64,000 nucleotides of DNA from Actinomyces ruminicola (lineage in GTDB: Bacteria > Actinomycetota > Actinomycetes > Actinomycetales > Actinomycetaceae). The DNA lies in contig NZ_FNIM01000004.1 of assembly GCF_900103885.1 (NCBI RefSeq), positions 1 through 64,000 of the forward strand, in the 5' to 3' direction. The number at the start of each line of letters is the position of its first letter. Position 1 is the first letter of the stretch. Shown one piece after another: positions 42,482-51,239 of this stretch. The notes under the pieces were generated by a model. It did not search any database. It saw nothing but the letters and a program-made list of their open reading frames with translations, and was not told the DNA's origin. The position numbers were made by a program, and so were the translations under genes.

Positions 42482-43759
42482 TCAAGAGACGAAGTCCGCC
42501 TTGGCGGTCTGGAGGGCCTGCAATGGGGCGGCCTTGCCGGTCAGGGCGGACTGCATGGCGTTGTACAGGGCCTCCGCCGTCTTGGGCCAGGCCTCACCGA
42601 GCTTGGCGGTGCGGGAGCGCCCGTTGTTGACGGCGGTGACCAGGGGCTCCATGTCCGGCAGCTCGGCGAGGTAGTCGGCGTCGCCCTCCTCGCGGGTGGG
42701 GATGGTGAAGCGGGTGGTGTTGAGTTCCAGGATCGACTCCTTGCCCAGCAGTACCGACAGCAGCTCGGCGGCCTTCTTCTGGCGCGCCTCGTCGCCAGTG
42801 GCCGGCACTGTCCACAGCTCGCCGCCGAGGGGAGACACGCCGGTCGCCCCCGCCTTGGGCACCGGGATCTCGGCCACGCCCCAGTTGATGCCGGAGTCGT
42901 TGAAGGTGTTGGTCATCCACGGGCCGTTGACGATCATGGCCGCCTTGCCGGAGGTGAACTGGTCGCCCAGGTCCCCCTGACCCCAGTTGACGACGGACTG
43001 GGAGGCCGAGCCCTCATTCACCAGGTCCACCAGCAGCTGGAGAGCGCTGGCCGCCTCCGGGCTGGCGATGTCGGTCTCGTCCGCGCCCGCGGACCAGAAG
43101 AAGGGCAGGAACTGCCAGGAGCCCTCGTAGGAGGCCTTGGCGCAGAAGGCGACCCCGTATGCACCGTCCTTGGTCAGGGTCTTGGCGGTGGCCTTCAGCT
43201 CGTCCCAGGTGGTGGGCACGGCGACGCCGGCGGCGTTCAGGAGGTCCTTGTTGTAGTACAGGCCGAGGGTGTTGGCGCACGGGCCCATGCCGTAGAGCTC
43301 GCCGTCGTAGGTGCCCGCGCCGACGAATCCGTCGATGAAGCCGTCGGAGGTGATGCCGAAGGTGCTCAGCGGCGCCAGCGCACCCGTCGCCGCGATCTGC
43401 TGCAAGTCGGGATTGTCTAGCATGAGCAGGTCGGGCAGAGTGCGCGAGGAGCTCATCTGCAGCACCTTCTGGATCAGGCCGGTGCCGGAGACGGCCTCGC
43501 GCTCAATGGTGACGCCGACCTGCTCGGCAGCGGCCTCCAGCGCCTTCTGGAAGATCTGGTTGTCCGGCTCGTCGGCGTAGTAGTCGAGCACCTTCAAGGA
43601 GGTGACCTCTCCGCCCTTGCCGGCCGCGCCGCCCCGGCCGCAGGCGGCAAGCGGAAGCGCGGCGGCGGCCAGCGCGGCGCCCTGCAGCACACGGCGACGG
43701 TTGACGATACGGCTCCCAGCGGGGTGCGGCCCCGCGGTGTTCCGGGTGTTGATGAACAT
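42482..43759 (-). CDS. sugar-binding lipoprotein
   Basis: A 425-residue CUT1 binding protein. The signal region contains NRRRVLQGA and a lipobox ending at Cys40 (PLAAC), with an unusually long 20-residue stretch before the arginines. Internal motifs PTTWDELKATAKTLTKDGAY, FTSGKAAMIVNGPWM and LGGELWTVPATG are typical of oligosaccharide receptors. ATG at 43759 has GGAG five bases upstream. It is first in a leftward operon whose promoter carries a tandem 12-bp operator; the divergent LacI at 43983 is the expected regulator. Confidence 0.9.
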   Translation of the reverse strand: MFINTRNTAGPHPAGSRIVNRRRVLQGAALAAAALPLAACGRGGAAGKGGEVTSLKVLDYYADEPDNQIFQKALEAAAEQVGVTIEREAVSGTGLIQKVLQMSSSRTLPDLLMLDNPDLQQIAATGALAPLSTFGITSDGFIDGFVGAGTYDGELYGMGPCANTLGLYYNKDLLNAAGVAVPTTWDELKATAKTLTKDGAYGVAFCAKASYEGSWQFLPFFWSAGADETDIASPEAASALQLLVDLVNEGSASQSVVNWGQGDLGDQFTSGKAAMIVNGPWMTNTFNDSGINWGVAEIPVPKAGATGVSPLGGELWTVPATGDEARQKKAAELLSVLLGKESILELNTTRFTIPTREEGDADYLAELPDMEPLVTAVNNGRSRTAKLGEAWPKTAEALYNAMQSALTGKAAPLQALQTAKADFVS

Positions 43760-43798
43760 GTCGACTCCGTTCCCCGGGGCGACACCGAGCTTGTCGAT

Positions 43799-43884
43799 AC
43801 GTATGCGCAAACGTATGCGCAACTGTTAGATTTGCTCGGTGTCGTCCTGCGGTGTTGTGAGAAAGACTTGACGAAGCGTCTTCG
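43799..43884. promoter_or_regulatory. tandem operators between importer operon and lacI
   Basis: ACGTATGCGCAA occurs twice in direct succession (43799-43810 and 43811-43822), overlapping a possible leftward promoter TTGCGC-17 bp-TATCGA. A separate inverted repeat CGAAG-CGT-CTTCG lies at 43872-43884 nearer to lacI. Both have the central CG typical of LacI-family sites. Confidence 0.55.
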
Positions 43885-43982
43885 CTCCGCCTCGGGCGAG
43901 AAATGTATCATCGTGAACCGAACCTGGCAAGCGCGTGCGCGAGCACGACCTGCCCGTCGGCCCCCAATCGAGAGTGCCCACC

Positions 43983-45038
43983 ATGCAGTCCTCACCCACA
44001 AGTCGCGACGTCGCGCTCGCCGCGGGAGTCTCCCAGTCCACGGTCTCCTATGTATTGAGCGGCAAGCGGTTCGTCGCGCCGGATACGCGTGCGCGCGTGC
44101 GCGCGGCTATGGACGAGCTCGGGTATCGCCCGCATGCGAGCGCCAGGGCACTGAAGAGCAGCCAGAGCAGAATCCTGGGCCTGCTGGTGCCCTACCACGA
44201 GCGCACCGACACCCCCGGACAGTATCGCTACATCGTCTCCCTGGCCGCCGCATGCCGACGTCGCGGCTACGACCTGCTGGTCATCAGCGGCGAGGAGGGC
44301 GTGGAGGGCATGCGCCGCCTGGTCGGCTCGGCGCTGTGCGACGGCATCCTGGTGATGGATGTCCTCGACGACGACGCCCGGGTCGACGCCGCCCAGGACC
44401 TGCACCTGCCCTCGGTCTTCATCGGCCTGAGCCATAACGCCGAGGCGGTGGTGGCCACCGACACCGACTTCGAGGCCATCGGGGCCGGCTGCGCGCAGAG
44501 GATTCATGATGCCGGTCATCGGCGCGCCCTGGTCGTCAATCCGGCGTCCGAGCACGTCACCCCCATGGGTTTCATCCGGCGCTTCGACCGTGCGCTTGAG
44601 AGCCGGGCCGAGGAACTGGGCCTGGCTCTGGACTCGATCGCCGTCCCCCGGGGTTTCATGCCGACACACGCGGCCCTGTGCGACTACCTGGCCCGTCCCG
44701 ACCACGCCGATGCCTTCATCGTTGCGCCGTCCACCTCGATCGACGATGTAATCAATGCGCTGCTGACCGAAGGGCTCGGGCCCGGGTCCGAGGTCTCGGT
44801 CATCGGTGCCGGGGGCTCGGGGGACTCCTCCCACACCAACGTTGACTACGCGTGCTACGACTCTGACGTTCCCAGGGTGGCCGATACGGCCGTCGGTCTG
44901 CTGGTGGATCAATTGGAAGGCGCGCTCCCCCTGGCCGGGAGGGAGCCGGAGCGCATCGCCCCTGTCTTTCATGAGGGGGTTTCCCTGCGCAGCCTCACCG
45001 CAACCCACGACACAAACGTAACGAGCTTTACAAGGTGA
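43983..45038 (+). CDS. LacI-family repressor of the GH31/importer operon
   Basis: A 351-residue regulator: SRDVALAAGVSQSTVSYVLS (helix-turn-helix), LGYRPHASARALKSSQS (hinge), then an effector domain with SLAAACRRRGYDLLVISGEE, VFIGLSHNAEAVVATDTDFE and SVIGAGGSGD in place of the more usual GFDD. ATG at 43983 has only a weak GAGAG upstream, but in-frame alternatives further up lack support. It is divergent from the importer operon starting at 43759. Confidence 0.9.
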   Translation: MQSSPTSRDVALAAGVSQSTVSYVLSGKRFVAPDTRARVRAAMDELGYRPHASARALKSSQSRILGLLVPYHERTDTPGQYRYIVSLAAACRRRGYDLLVISGEEGVEGMRRLVGSALCDGILVMDVLDDDARVDAAQDLHLPSVFIGLSHNAEAVVATDTDFEAIGAGCAQRIHDAGHRRALVVNPASEHVTPMGFIRRFDRALESRAEELGLALDSIAVPRGFMPTHAALCDYLARPDHADAFIVAPSTSIDDVINALLTEGLGPGSEVSVIGAGGSGDSSHTNVDYACYDSDVPRVADTAVGLLVDQLEGALPLAGREPERIAPVFHEGVSLRSLTATHDTNVTSFTR

Positions 45039-45139
45039 GGTCACGGACATAGCTTGACCGGCGTCGGCGAGCCCCGAGGAACCGCCCCGGGTCCGCCTCG
45101 GCACAGTGCAAGGTTCAGATCGCAGGGGGTACATGAACG

Positions 45140-45481
45140 ATGCCGGACGGTTTCATTCATATCGTTGCGGGCGATCTGGAACTGCTGTCCGCCCGGGCGG
45201 AAACGCTGGAAGACGACTTGCGAGGCCTGGATGTCGACGGCGCCCTCGCCCGCGTCGGGGCGGCGATGCCGGGCTCGCTCAGTTCCGGCGCGGCAGCTGC
45301 GGCCACTGCCGTACTCAGGGACTTGACCGACGCTCTGGGCAGCCGGTACACCGCCATTGGCTCGGGCACCGCCGACTTGGCGGCCGCCCACCGCAGCAAT
45401 GATGAGGCCATGGCCGACTTGACGCCCAGGGCCGCCTCCGGTTCAGCCTTGCAGTGGGCGATTGAGAAGGGACTGGCCTGA
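45140..45481 (+). CDS. small helical protein, probable partner of the type VII effector
   Basis: A 113-residue all-helical protein without signal peptide or transmembrane segment. Two long Ala-rich helices with a break near residues 45-50 (MPGSLSSGAAA) give a WXG100-like hairpin outline, although no WxG is present. It begins GFIHIVAGDLELLSARAETL. Its stop codon lies 2 bp before the effector gene, so they are co-translated. By analogy with small helical partners of LXG and actinobacterial type VII effectors, it probably binds the effector N-terminus as a targeting partner; that role is inferred from position and shape. ATG at 45140 has AGGGGG ten bases upstream. Confidence 0.7.
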   Translation: MPDGFIHIVAGDLELLSARAETLEDDLRGLDVDGALARVGAAMPGSLSSGAAAAATAVLRDLTDALGSRYTAIGSGTADLAAAHRSNDEAMADLTPRAASGSALQWAIEKGLA

Positions 45482-45483
45482 CC

Positions 45484-46872
45484 ATGGCAACATGGGCAGA
45501 GATCCGCGCCTGGAGTCCCGACGGCCTGGCCGAGACCACGGATTCGCTCCTAACCATGAGCAGCCGACTGTTGTCTCTGCATGGGGACGCGGAGTTGGCA
45601 CTTACGCAGGTGGCCTCCCAGTCTCAGGGCGTGAATGCGATCCGTGCGGAACTGCGGTCCAGTGTCGCCGAGCACGGCGAAGCCCCCGAACGAGTCGGCT
45701 CGCTTCACGCCGCCTCCTACGAGGGATTGCTGGCGGTGCGCCGTAAGGTGCTGGAGTGCCAGGACTACGCCGATTCCAACCCCCACCTGTCCTTGGCGGC
45801 GGACGGCACGGTCACCGCCATTCTTCCGACCTCCAGTAACACCAAGGGCGCCGCCGCAACAGCTGCCACCAGTGCTTCCGCCGCCGGGGCGAACGCGGAT
45901 GCGAAACTCATCCAGTCCCAGGCCGATGAGTTGGCCGCGATGGTAGCCGCTACTGTCACCCTGGCGAACCAGGTCGACGCCGACTACGCCCATGCGCTCA
46001 AGTCAGCCACGCCGAATCCGCAACCAGGGCCCTCACCTACACCCGACCCCAATCCGAATCCGCGCACAAATCCGTCCCACCGGGGAGGCGACTCAGCCAC
46101 CCGGAGTTCCCGCTCCGGACGCGTGGTGCCCAGGGACAGCGTGCCGAGTGGGCAGGGAAACTCGGACGGCAGCACCAGTAAAACAGGCCTGGGCGATCCA
46201 GTACCCGGTGAACACGCCGACATGCCGGGCGTAGACCCATGGCAGTATCCGGGCGATACTCCGGAGGAGGGATCCGGTCCGCACGGGCAACGCGAGCCCA
46301 CCTTACGAGATCACCTAGTCCATGAGGCGGCTACTGTTGCCGCGCGCGCACTCGAGGATACATGGCCGGATGCCGCGGCGAATCTCAACCACTATCTGGA
46401 CAACACCGGAACGCCGCAATACATCAACGTCGACGGCATGCTAAACGACTTGTCCAGCTTGGATGAGAGCTCACAGATCGAGGTCAGTCGGGCGGTCAAC
46501 GCGGCAGTAGACGACTACAAAGCCTCCGGGGCGACAGGTCCGATGACCTACCCTTTCAACACCGATTGGACGTCTGGCTACGCTCAAAAAAGCGAGAGCG
46601 AGAACTGGTTTTATGAGACGGGCGGCTACCATTACTGCACAGAAGGCACCGTAACCGTATACCCGCCAACCGACTCCAACTCAGACTACACTTACTCTTA
46701 CGACTACCGGGTACATGTGGCCGATCGATACAACTGGGACTACAATAAAGAGACGCCAATCGGCCCGGCAACTATCACCGATGCAGAGATGCAAAAACTA
46801 CATCAGGCCGGCATAGCACAGGAGTACGATCTGGTCGGTAAATCATCAGTGCAGCACGGGACGGGACCATGA
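45484..46872 (+). CDS. candidate type VII-secreted polymorphic toxin
   Basis: A 462-residue protein. Residues 1-115 form a helical WXG-like domain (MATWAEIRAWSPDGLAETTD) typical of actinobacterial type VII-exported proteins, and 175-270 is a Pro/Ser/Gly linker. The C-terminal domain (about 300-462) contains ENWFYETGGYHY, the motif DRYNWD at 414-419, and LHQAGIAQEYDLVG at 439-452. This last part is visibly less GC-rich than its surroundings (30 of 60 bases at 46681-46740), as expected for an exchangeable toxin tip. It is followed by two lipoprotein genes, the first overlapping it at ATGA. I do not know the biochemical activity; a resemblance to the colicin M catalytic layout is discussed as a finding. 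Confidence 0.72.
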   Translation: MATWAEIRAWSPDGLAETTDSLLTMSSRLLSLHGDAELALTQVASQSQGVNAIRAELRSSVAEHGEAPERVGSLHAASYEGLLAVRRKVLECQDYADSNPHLSLAADGTVTAILPTSSNTKGAAATAATSASAAGANADAKLIQSQADELAAMVAATVTLANQVDADYAHALKSATPNPQPGPSPTPDPNPNPRTNPSHRGGDSATRSSRSGRVVPRDSVPSGQGNSDGSTSKTGLGDPVPGEHADMPGVDPWQYPGDTPEEGSGPHGQREPTLRDHLVHEAATVAARALEDTWPDAAANLNHYLDNTGTPQYINVDGMLNDLSSLDESSQIEVSRAVNAAVDDYKASGATGPMTYPFNTDWTSGYAQKSESENWFYETGGYHYCTEGTVTVYPPTDSNSDYTYSYDYRVHVADRYNWDYNKETPIGPATITDAEMQKLHQAGIAQEYDLVGKSSVQHGTGP

Positions 46873-47405
46873 TCAACGCAGCGAAATCACGGGCTACGCT
46901 CGGCGTCCTTCTCGCAGGCGCGCTGGTGCTGTCGGCCTGTGGAGCAGTACCGGGCTCGCGCGACGCCACACCCACCCAGTCGACCAACACCCAGGAGGCC
47001 ACCATGACCGTCACCCAGCAGGAGGGCGCTCCCTACCCGGCGGATATGGACCACCTGGATGACATCCTGTCCATCGGCCAGGGACACGAGCTACCCGAGA
47101 ACGCCGAAGTCCTCTCGGTCTCCCCCGCCGTGAACTTCGCCGAAAACTACCCCGGAGGCTGGGGCTACATCATCGCCTTCACCGCCCAAGACCAGGCCAT
47201 CCGCAACTACGTTTCAAACCAGACAGGCCATCCCGGCGAATACATATCTGGCCCAAATGCGAGTCAAAATAGGGACGGTTTAGAGGACGTCGACCTGAGC
47301 GTAATTTCAGACCCCTGGGATTTAGGCTTCGGCGGTGATGCCATGCTACTGCTCGAACGTCCCCTGGGACGCGGGTGGCTGATCATTCGCGGCGCGCCGC
47401 GCTGA
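46869..47405 (+). CDS. putative immunity lipoprotein 1
   Basis: A 178-residue lipoprotein with signal peptide and lipobox ending at Cys24 (LVLSAC), then a Thr/Gln-rich spacer and a compact domain (EGAPYPADMDHLDDILSIGQ; FPAV-type strand replaced by VSPAVNFAENYPGGWGY; LLLERPLGRGWLIIRGAPR). ATG overlaps the effector stop codon as ATGA. The product would sit on the outer face of the membrane, where it could neutralise an extracytoplasmic toxin. The domain is not one I recognise. The next gene encodes a close copy. Confidence 0.72.
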   Translation: MINAAKSRATLGVLLAGALVLSACGAVPGSRDATPTQSTNTQEATMTVTQQEGAPYPADMDHLDDILSIGQGHELPENAEVLSVSPAVNFAENYPGGWGYIIAFTAQDQAIRNYVSNQTGHPGEYISGPNASQNRDGLEDVDLSVISDPWDLGFGGDAMLLLERPLGRGWLIIRGAPR

Positions 47406-47992
47406 TGCTCATGGCCTCGTTCCCTTTCCCGACCGGCGCTCACATGCCGTGCGCGAGACGGCAGCATGGTCTTCACAGGCCGGCAGCATGCGCACTGATC
47501 GGCGCGCTGGCGTTGTCGGCCTGCAGCGCAGCATCAAGCTCACGCACCACCCCACCCGCCCAGTCAGCCGCTACCCAGGAGGCCACCGCGACCGTCACCC
47601 AGCAGGAGGGCGCCCCCTACCCGGCGGACATGGACCACCTGGATGACATCTTGACCATCGGCCAGGGACACGAGCTACCCGAGAACGCCGAAGTACTCTC
47701 GGTCTCCCCAGCCGTTAACTTCGCCACCAACTTCCCTGGAGGCTGGGGCTACATCATCGCCTTCACCGCCCAAGACCAAGACATCCGCAACTACGTCACC
47801 AACAACACCGAAGGCTTAGGCGACATTATCGAGAATTATCCGACAACTTCCCCGGACAGCGGCGGCCTAGAGGACATCGACCTCAGCAACATCAGCAACC
47901 CTTGGCGAATCAGTTTTGCCGGCGACGCGGTACTGCTGCTTGAACGCCCCCTGGGGCGTGGCTGGCTCATTATCCGCGGGGCGCCGCGCTGA
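47405..47992 (+). CDS. putative immunity lipoprotein 2 (paralogue)
   Basis: A 195-residue paralogue of the preceding protein: nearly identical through EGAPYPADMDHLDDIL, GQGHELPENAEVLSVSPAV and LLLERPLGRGWLIIRGAPR, but different around residues 140-165 (TEGLGDIIENYPTTSPDSGG). The lipobox ends at Cys40 (LALSAC). ATG at 47405 overlaps the previous stop as TGATG; ATG at 47444 would give a more usual signal peptide but has no ribosome site. Its last 23 bp overlap the 3' end of the convergent yicI gene. The duplication may widen protection to a variant toxin. Confidence 0.7.
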   Translation: MLMASFPFPTGAHMPCARRQHGLHRPAACALIGALALSACSAASSSRTTPPAQSAATQEATATVTQQEGAPYPADMDHLDDILTIGQGHELPENAEVLSVSPAVNFATNFPGGWGYIIAFTAQDQDIRNYVTNNTEGLGDIIENYPTTSPDSGGLEDIDLSNISNPWRISFAGDAVLLLERPLGRGWLIIRGAPR

Positions 47993-50294
47993 CTCTGCTC
48001 GGTGTCACGCTCCCTGTCAGCTCCAGCGTCACGGTCGAATCGTCGTCAGCCCATACGCTCCGCCCATCCGCCTCCAGCGCCCACGACCCGCGAGCGCCGT
48101 CGGCCCGCGCGGTGATCACGCCGTCGTGGCGGGCGACGTGGAAGGTGACCGCCGCGCAGCCGTCGTGCGCGGGCACCAGCACCTCCCGCTCGTCGCCGTC
48201 GACCAGGCCGAAGCAGCGCAGCGTCAGGTCCGCCGCCCAGTCTTCCTCCGGGCGGTCCACCCTCCCCGTCACAGGCAGCACGCTGCCCTGCCGCACATAC
48301 AGGGGCAGGGTGTCCAGGTCGTGGCGCTCACGCACCCACCGCGGCCCCTCCACCGTCGTCCCGTCCCACCAGGACGTCCAGGTCCCCTCGGGCAGGTAGA
48401 CCTCCGCGGCGCCGTCGGCGTCCATTACGGGCGCCACCAGCAGGGCGTCTCCGAGCATGTACTGGGTGTCGACGTCGCGCGCACCGGGGTCGTCGGGGAA
48501 CTCCAGGAACATGGGCCGCATCATGGGCACGCCTGTGGCCTGGGCCTGCGCCGCCAGCCGGTACAGGTAGGGCATGAGCGACAGCCGCAGGCGGATGAAC
48601 CGGCGGGCGATGTCCACCGCCTCCTCGTCGAAGGCCCAGGGCACGCGCACCGAGTTCGAGCCGTGCAGGCGGGCATGGGATGACAGCAGCCCGAAGGCCA
48701 GCCAGCGCTTGAACACACCCGGGTCCGGGGTGCCCTCGAAGCCGCCGATGTCGTGGCTCCAGTAGGCGAAGCCGGAGGAGCACAGGGACAGGCCGCCGCG
48801 CAGGGTCTCCCCCATGGAGGCGTAGGTGGACTCGTTGTCCCCGCCCCAGTGCACGGGGAACTGCTGCCCGCCCGCCGTGGCCGAGCGGGCGAACAGGACC
48901 GCCTCCCCCTCGCCGCGCTGCTCGCGCAGCAGCTCGAAGACCGTGCGGTTGTAAAGCTGGGTGTAGTAGTTGTGCATCTTCTCCGGGTCCGAGCCGTCGT
49001 GCCAGGCGATGCCCCGCACCGGGATCCGCTCCCCGAAGTCGGTCTTGAAGCAGTCCACGCCCATGTCCAGCAGCGCCTGGAGCTTCCCGCGGTACCAGGC
49101 GACGGCGTCGGGGTTGGTGAAGTCGACCAGGGCCATGCCCGCCTGCCACAGGTCGGTCTGCCACACGTCGCCGGCGGTGGTGCGCACCAGGTAGCCGCGG
49201 GAGGCGCCCTCCGCGAACAGTGCCGAGCGCTGGGCGATGTAGGGGTTGATCCACACGCATACGCGCAGGCCGCGGGCCATGATGCGCTCCAGCATGCCCG
49301 CCGGGTCGGGGAAGGTGGCGGGATCCCACACGAAGTCGCACCAGTGGAAGCCTCGCATCCAGAAGGTGTCGAAGTGGAACACACTCAGCGGCAGGTCCCG
49401 CCGCTCCATCCCGTCTATGAATGACATGACGGTCTGCTCGTCGTAGTCGGTGGTGAAGGAGGTGGTCAGCCACAGTCCGAAGGACCAGGTGGGCACCAGC
49501 GGGGCGCGGCCGGTCAGCGCCGTGTAGCGCCGCAGCACGTCCTTAGGCGTGGGGCCGTCGATCACGTAGTAGGTCAGCCGCTCGCCCTCCACGGAGAACT
49601 GGACCCGGGTGGTCACCTCGCTGCCGACCTCGAAGGACACCCCGCCCGCCTCGGCGACGAACACGCCGTAGCCGGCGCTGGTGAGGTAAAAGGGAATGTT
49701 CTTGTAGGCCTGCTCGGAGGCGGTGCCGCCGTCCTCGTTCCAGATGTCCACGCTCTGGCCGTTCTTGGTGAAGGCGCCGAAGCGCTCCCCCAGCCCGTAG
49801 ACCCGCTCCCCCGGTCGCAGGGAGAGCTGCTCGCGCATGTAGCTGGTTCCGTCCGGCCCGACGACGTGGGCGACGGCGCGCGGCAGGCTCGCCGTGAGCG
49901 GCCGACCGGCGGAGCTGAACTCGGCTGTCCAGTCCTCCCCCTCGCGCAGGGTCACGGCCAGCGCTCCGGCCCGCAGGACGACGGCGCCCGGCGCCTGCTC
50001 CACCTCCCCCCGGTATCCCTCCGGCGTGGTGACCGCGAAATGCGGCCCGCGGTCGCGCACGCCCCGGTGGTTCACCAGCTCCACCTTGATGACGCCGTCG
50101 GCGACGGCGGTGAAGGACGCCGACAGCAGCGCCACGTTCAGGGTGTCGCCGCGGGTGGACACCGGGCGGACGGGCGCGTAGGCGCTGACGGTGCTGGCGG
50201 CGCCGGCGGCGTCGACGGACAGGTCGAGCAGGCCGCGGGCCTTCTCCACCGTGTAGCCGGGCCGGTCGAGCCAGTAGCCGTTGGAGAACTTCAT
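47970..50294 (-). CDS. yicI: GH31 alpha-xylosidase, YicI type
   Basis: A 774-residue enzyme, almost the same length as E. coli YicI (772). The nucleophile is Asp419 in CFKTDFGERIP and the acid/base Asp486 in VHWGGDNEST, matching YicI Asp416 and Asp482. MKFSNGYWLDRPGYTVEKAR at the start, VYGLGERFGAFTKNGQSVDI, and FHFDTFWMRGFHWCDFVWD are diagnostic. It releases alpha-1,6-linked xylose from xyloglucan fragments such as isoprimeverose in the cytoplasm. It lies 11 bp after the permease gene, at the end of an importer operon. Its 3' end overlaps the immunity lipoprotein gene on the opposite strand. Confidence 0.95.
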   Translation of the reverse strand: MKFSNGYWLDRPGYTVEKARGLLDLSVDAAGAASTVSAYAPVRPVSTRGDTLNVALLSASFTAVADGVIKVELVNHRGVRDRGPHFAVTTPEGYRGEVEQAPGAVVLRAGALAVTLREGEDWTAEFSSAGRPLTASLPRAVAHVVGPDGTSYMREQLSLRPGERVYGLGERFGAFTKNGQSVDIWNEDGGTASEQAYKNIPFYLTSAGYGVFVAEAGGVSFEVGSEVTTRVQFSVEGERLTYYVIDGPTPKDVLRRYTALTGRAPLVPTWSFGLWLTTSFTTDYDEQTVMSFIDGMERRDLPLSVFHFDTFWMRGFHWCDFVWDPATFPDPAGMLERIMARGLRVCVWINPYIAQRSALFAEGASRGYLVRTTAGDVWQTDLWQAGMALVDFTNPDAVAWYRGKLQALLDMGVDCFKTDFGERIPVRGIAWHDGSDPEKMHNYYTQLYNRTVFELLREQRGEGEAVLFARSATAGGQQFPVHWGGDNESTYASMGETLRGGLSLCSSGFAYWSHDIGGFEGTPDPGVFKRWLAFGLLSSHARLHGSNSVRVPWAFDEEAVDIARRFIRLRLSLMPYLYRLAAQAQATGVPMMRPMFLEFPDDPGARDVDTQYMLGDALLVAPVMDADGAAEVYLPEGTWTSWWDGTTVEGPRWVRERHDLDTLPLYVRQGSVLPVTGRVDRPEEDWAADLTLRCFGLVDGDEREVLVPAHDGCAAVTFHVARHDGVITARADGARGSWALEADGRSVWADDDSTVTLELTGSVTPSRVSAAPRG

Positions 50295-50305
50295 GGCGGG
50301 TTCCT

Positions 50306-51238
50306 TTACTTGACCGCGCCGGCGGTGACGCCGCGGGTCAGGGTGCGCTGGAAGAAGAGGAAGAACAGGAAGGTCGGAATCAGCGAGACGAGGGCGCCGG
50401 CGTTTAGTGTGGGCACGTCGAGCATGCGGTCCCCCTGCAGGCTGGACAGGGCGATGGGCACCGTCTGATTGTCATTGCTGGTGAGCATCACCAGGGGAAT
50501 GAAGAACTCGTTCCACGTCCAGATGAAGAAGAAGATCGCGAGCACGCTCATGGTGGGGCGGACGATCGGGTAGACCACCCGCCACAGGATCTGCCAGCGG
50601 CCGGCGCCGTCGAGCTCGGCCGCCTCCAGCAGCGCGCGCGGGAAGGTACCGAGCACGGAGGACAGCAGGTAGGTGCCGAAGGCCGACTGGATCACGGTGA
50701 AGATGATGACGATCGACCACGGGTTGTCGGTGAGCCCGACCCGCTGCGCCATGGTGAACAGGGGGTAGATCAGCCCCTCCTGCGGGAGCATGTTGGCGAT
50801 CATGAACACGGCCACGATCCAGGCGCGCCCCCGCACCCTGCCCACGCCGATGGCGTAGGCGTTCAGCAGCGAGAGCAGGGTGCCGGCGACAGCCACCAGC
50901 GCCGAGGTCCAGACGGAGTTCCACAGCTTGACGGGGAAGTTGACCCGCTGCCAGAAGTAGGCCAGGCCGTCGGTGTACAGCTGCTTGGGCAGGGACAGCG
51001 GGCTGCCGCCGGAGTAGTCGGCCGGGGCCTTGAAGGCGTTGATGACCATCAGCAGGAACGGGGCGATCATGAGCAGTGCGAACACGCCGACGACGGCGAG
51101 CACGAGCCAGCGTCCCGCCCCGCGGTGGAACCGGTCCTTCCTGCGGGAGCTCGCACCCGGTTTGGGTGCCGGGGCGCGCCCGGTGGCGGCTGCCGCGGAC
51201 GCGGCCGCAGGGGCTGAGCCGAGGGCGGTGTCAGGCAT
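50306..51238 (-). CDS. carbohydrate ABC permease, MalG-like
   Basis: A 310-residue permease with an Ala/Pro-rich cytoplasmic N-terminal tail, six helices and the EAA loop LLEAAELDGAGRWQILWRVV. ATG at 51238 follows GGAGGG and is one base from the upstream stop codon; a longer in-frame start would overlap the partner gene. It forms the channel with the permease at 51240-52175, and its neighbour YicI suggests xyloglucan oligosaccharides as the substrate. Confidence 0.9.
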   Translation of the reverse strand: MPDTALGSAPAAASAAAATGRAPAPKPGASSRRKDRFHRGAGRWLVLAVVGVFALLMIAPFLLMVINAFKAPADYSGGSPLSLPKQLYTDGLAYFWQRVNFPVKLWNSVWTSALVAVAGTLLSLLNAYAIGVGRVRGRAWIVAVFMIANMLPQEGLIYPLFTMAQRVGLTDNPWSIVIIFTVIQSAFGTYLLSSVLGTFPRALLEAAELDGAGRWQILWRVVYPIVRPTMSVLAIFFFIWTWNEFFIPLVMLTSNDNQTVPIALSSLQGDRMLDVPTLNAGALVSLIPTFLFFLFFQRTLTRGVTAGAVK

Positions 51239-51239
51239 A

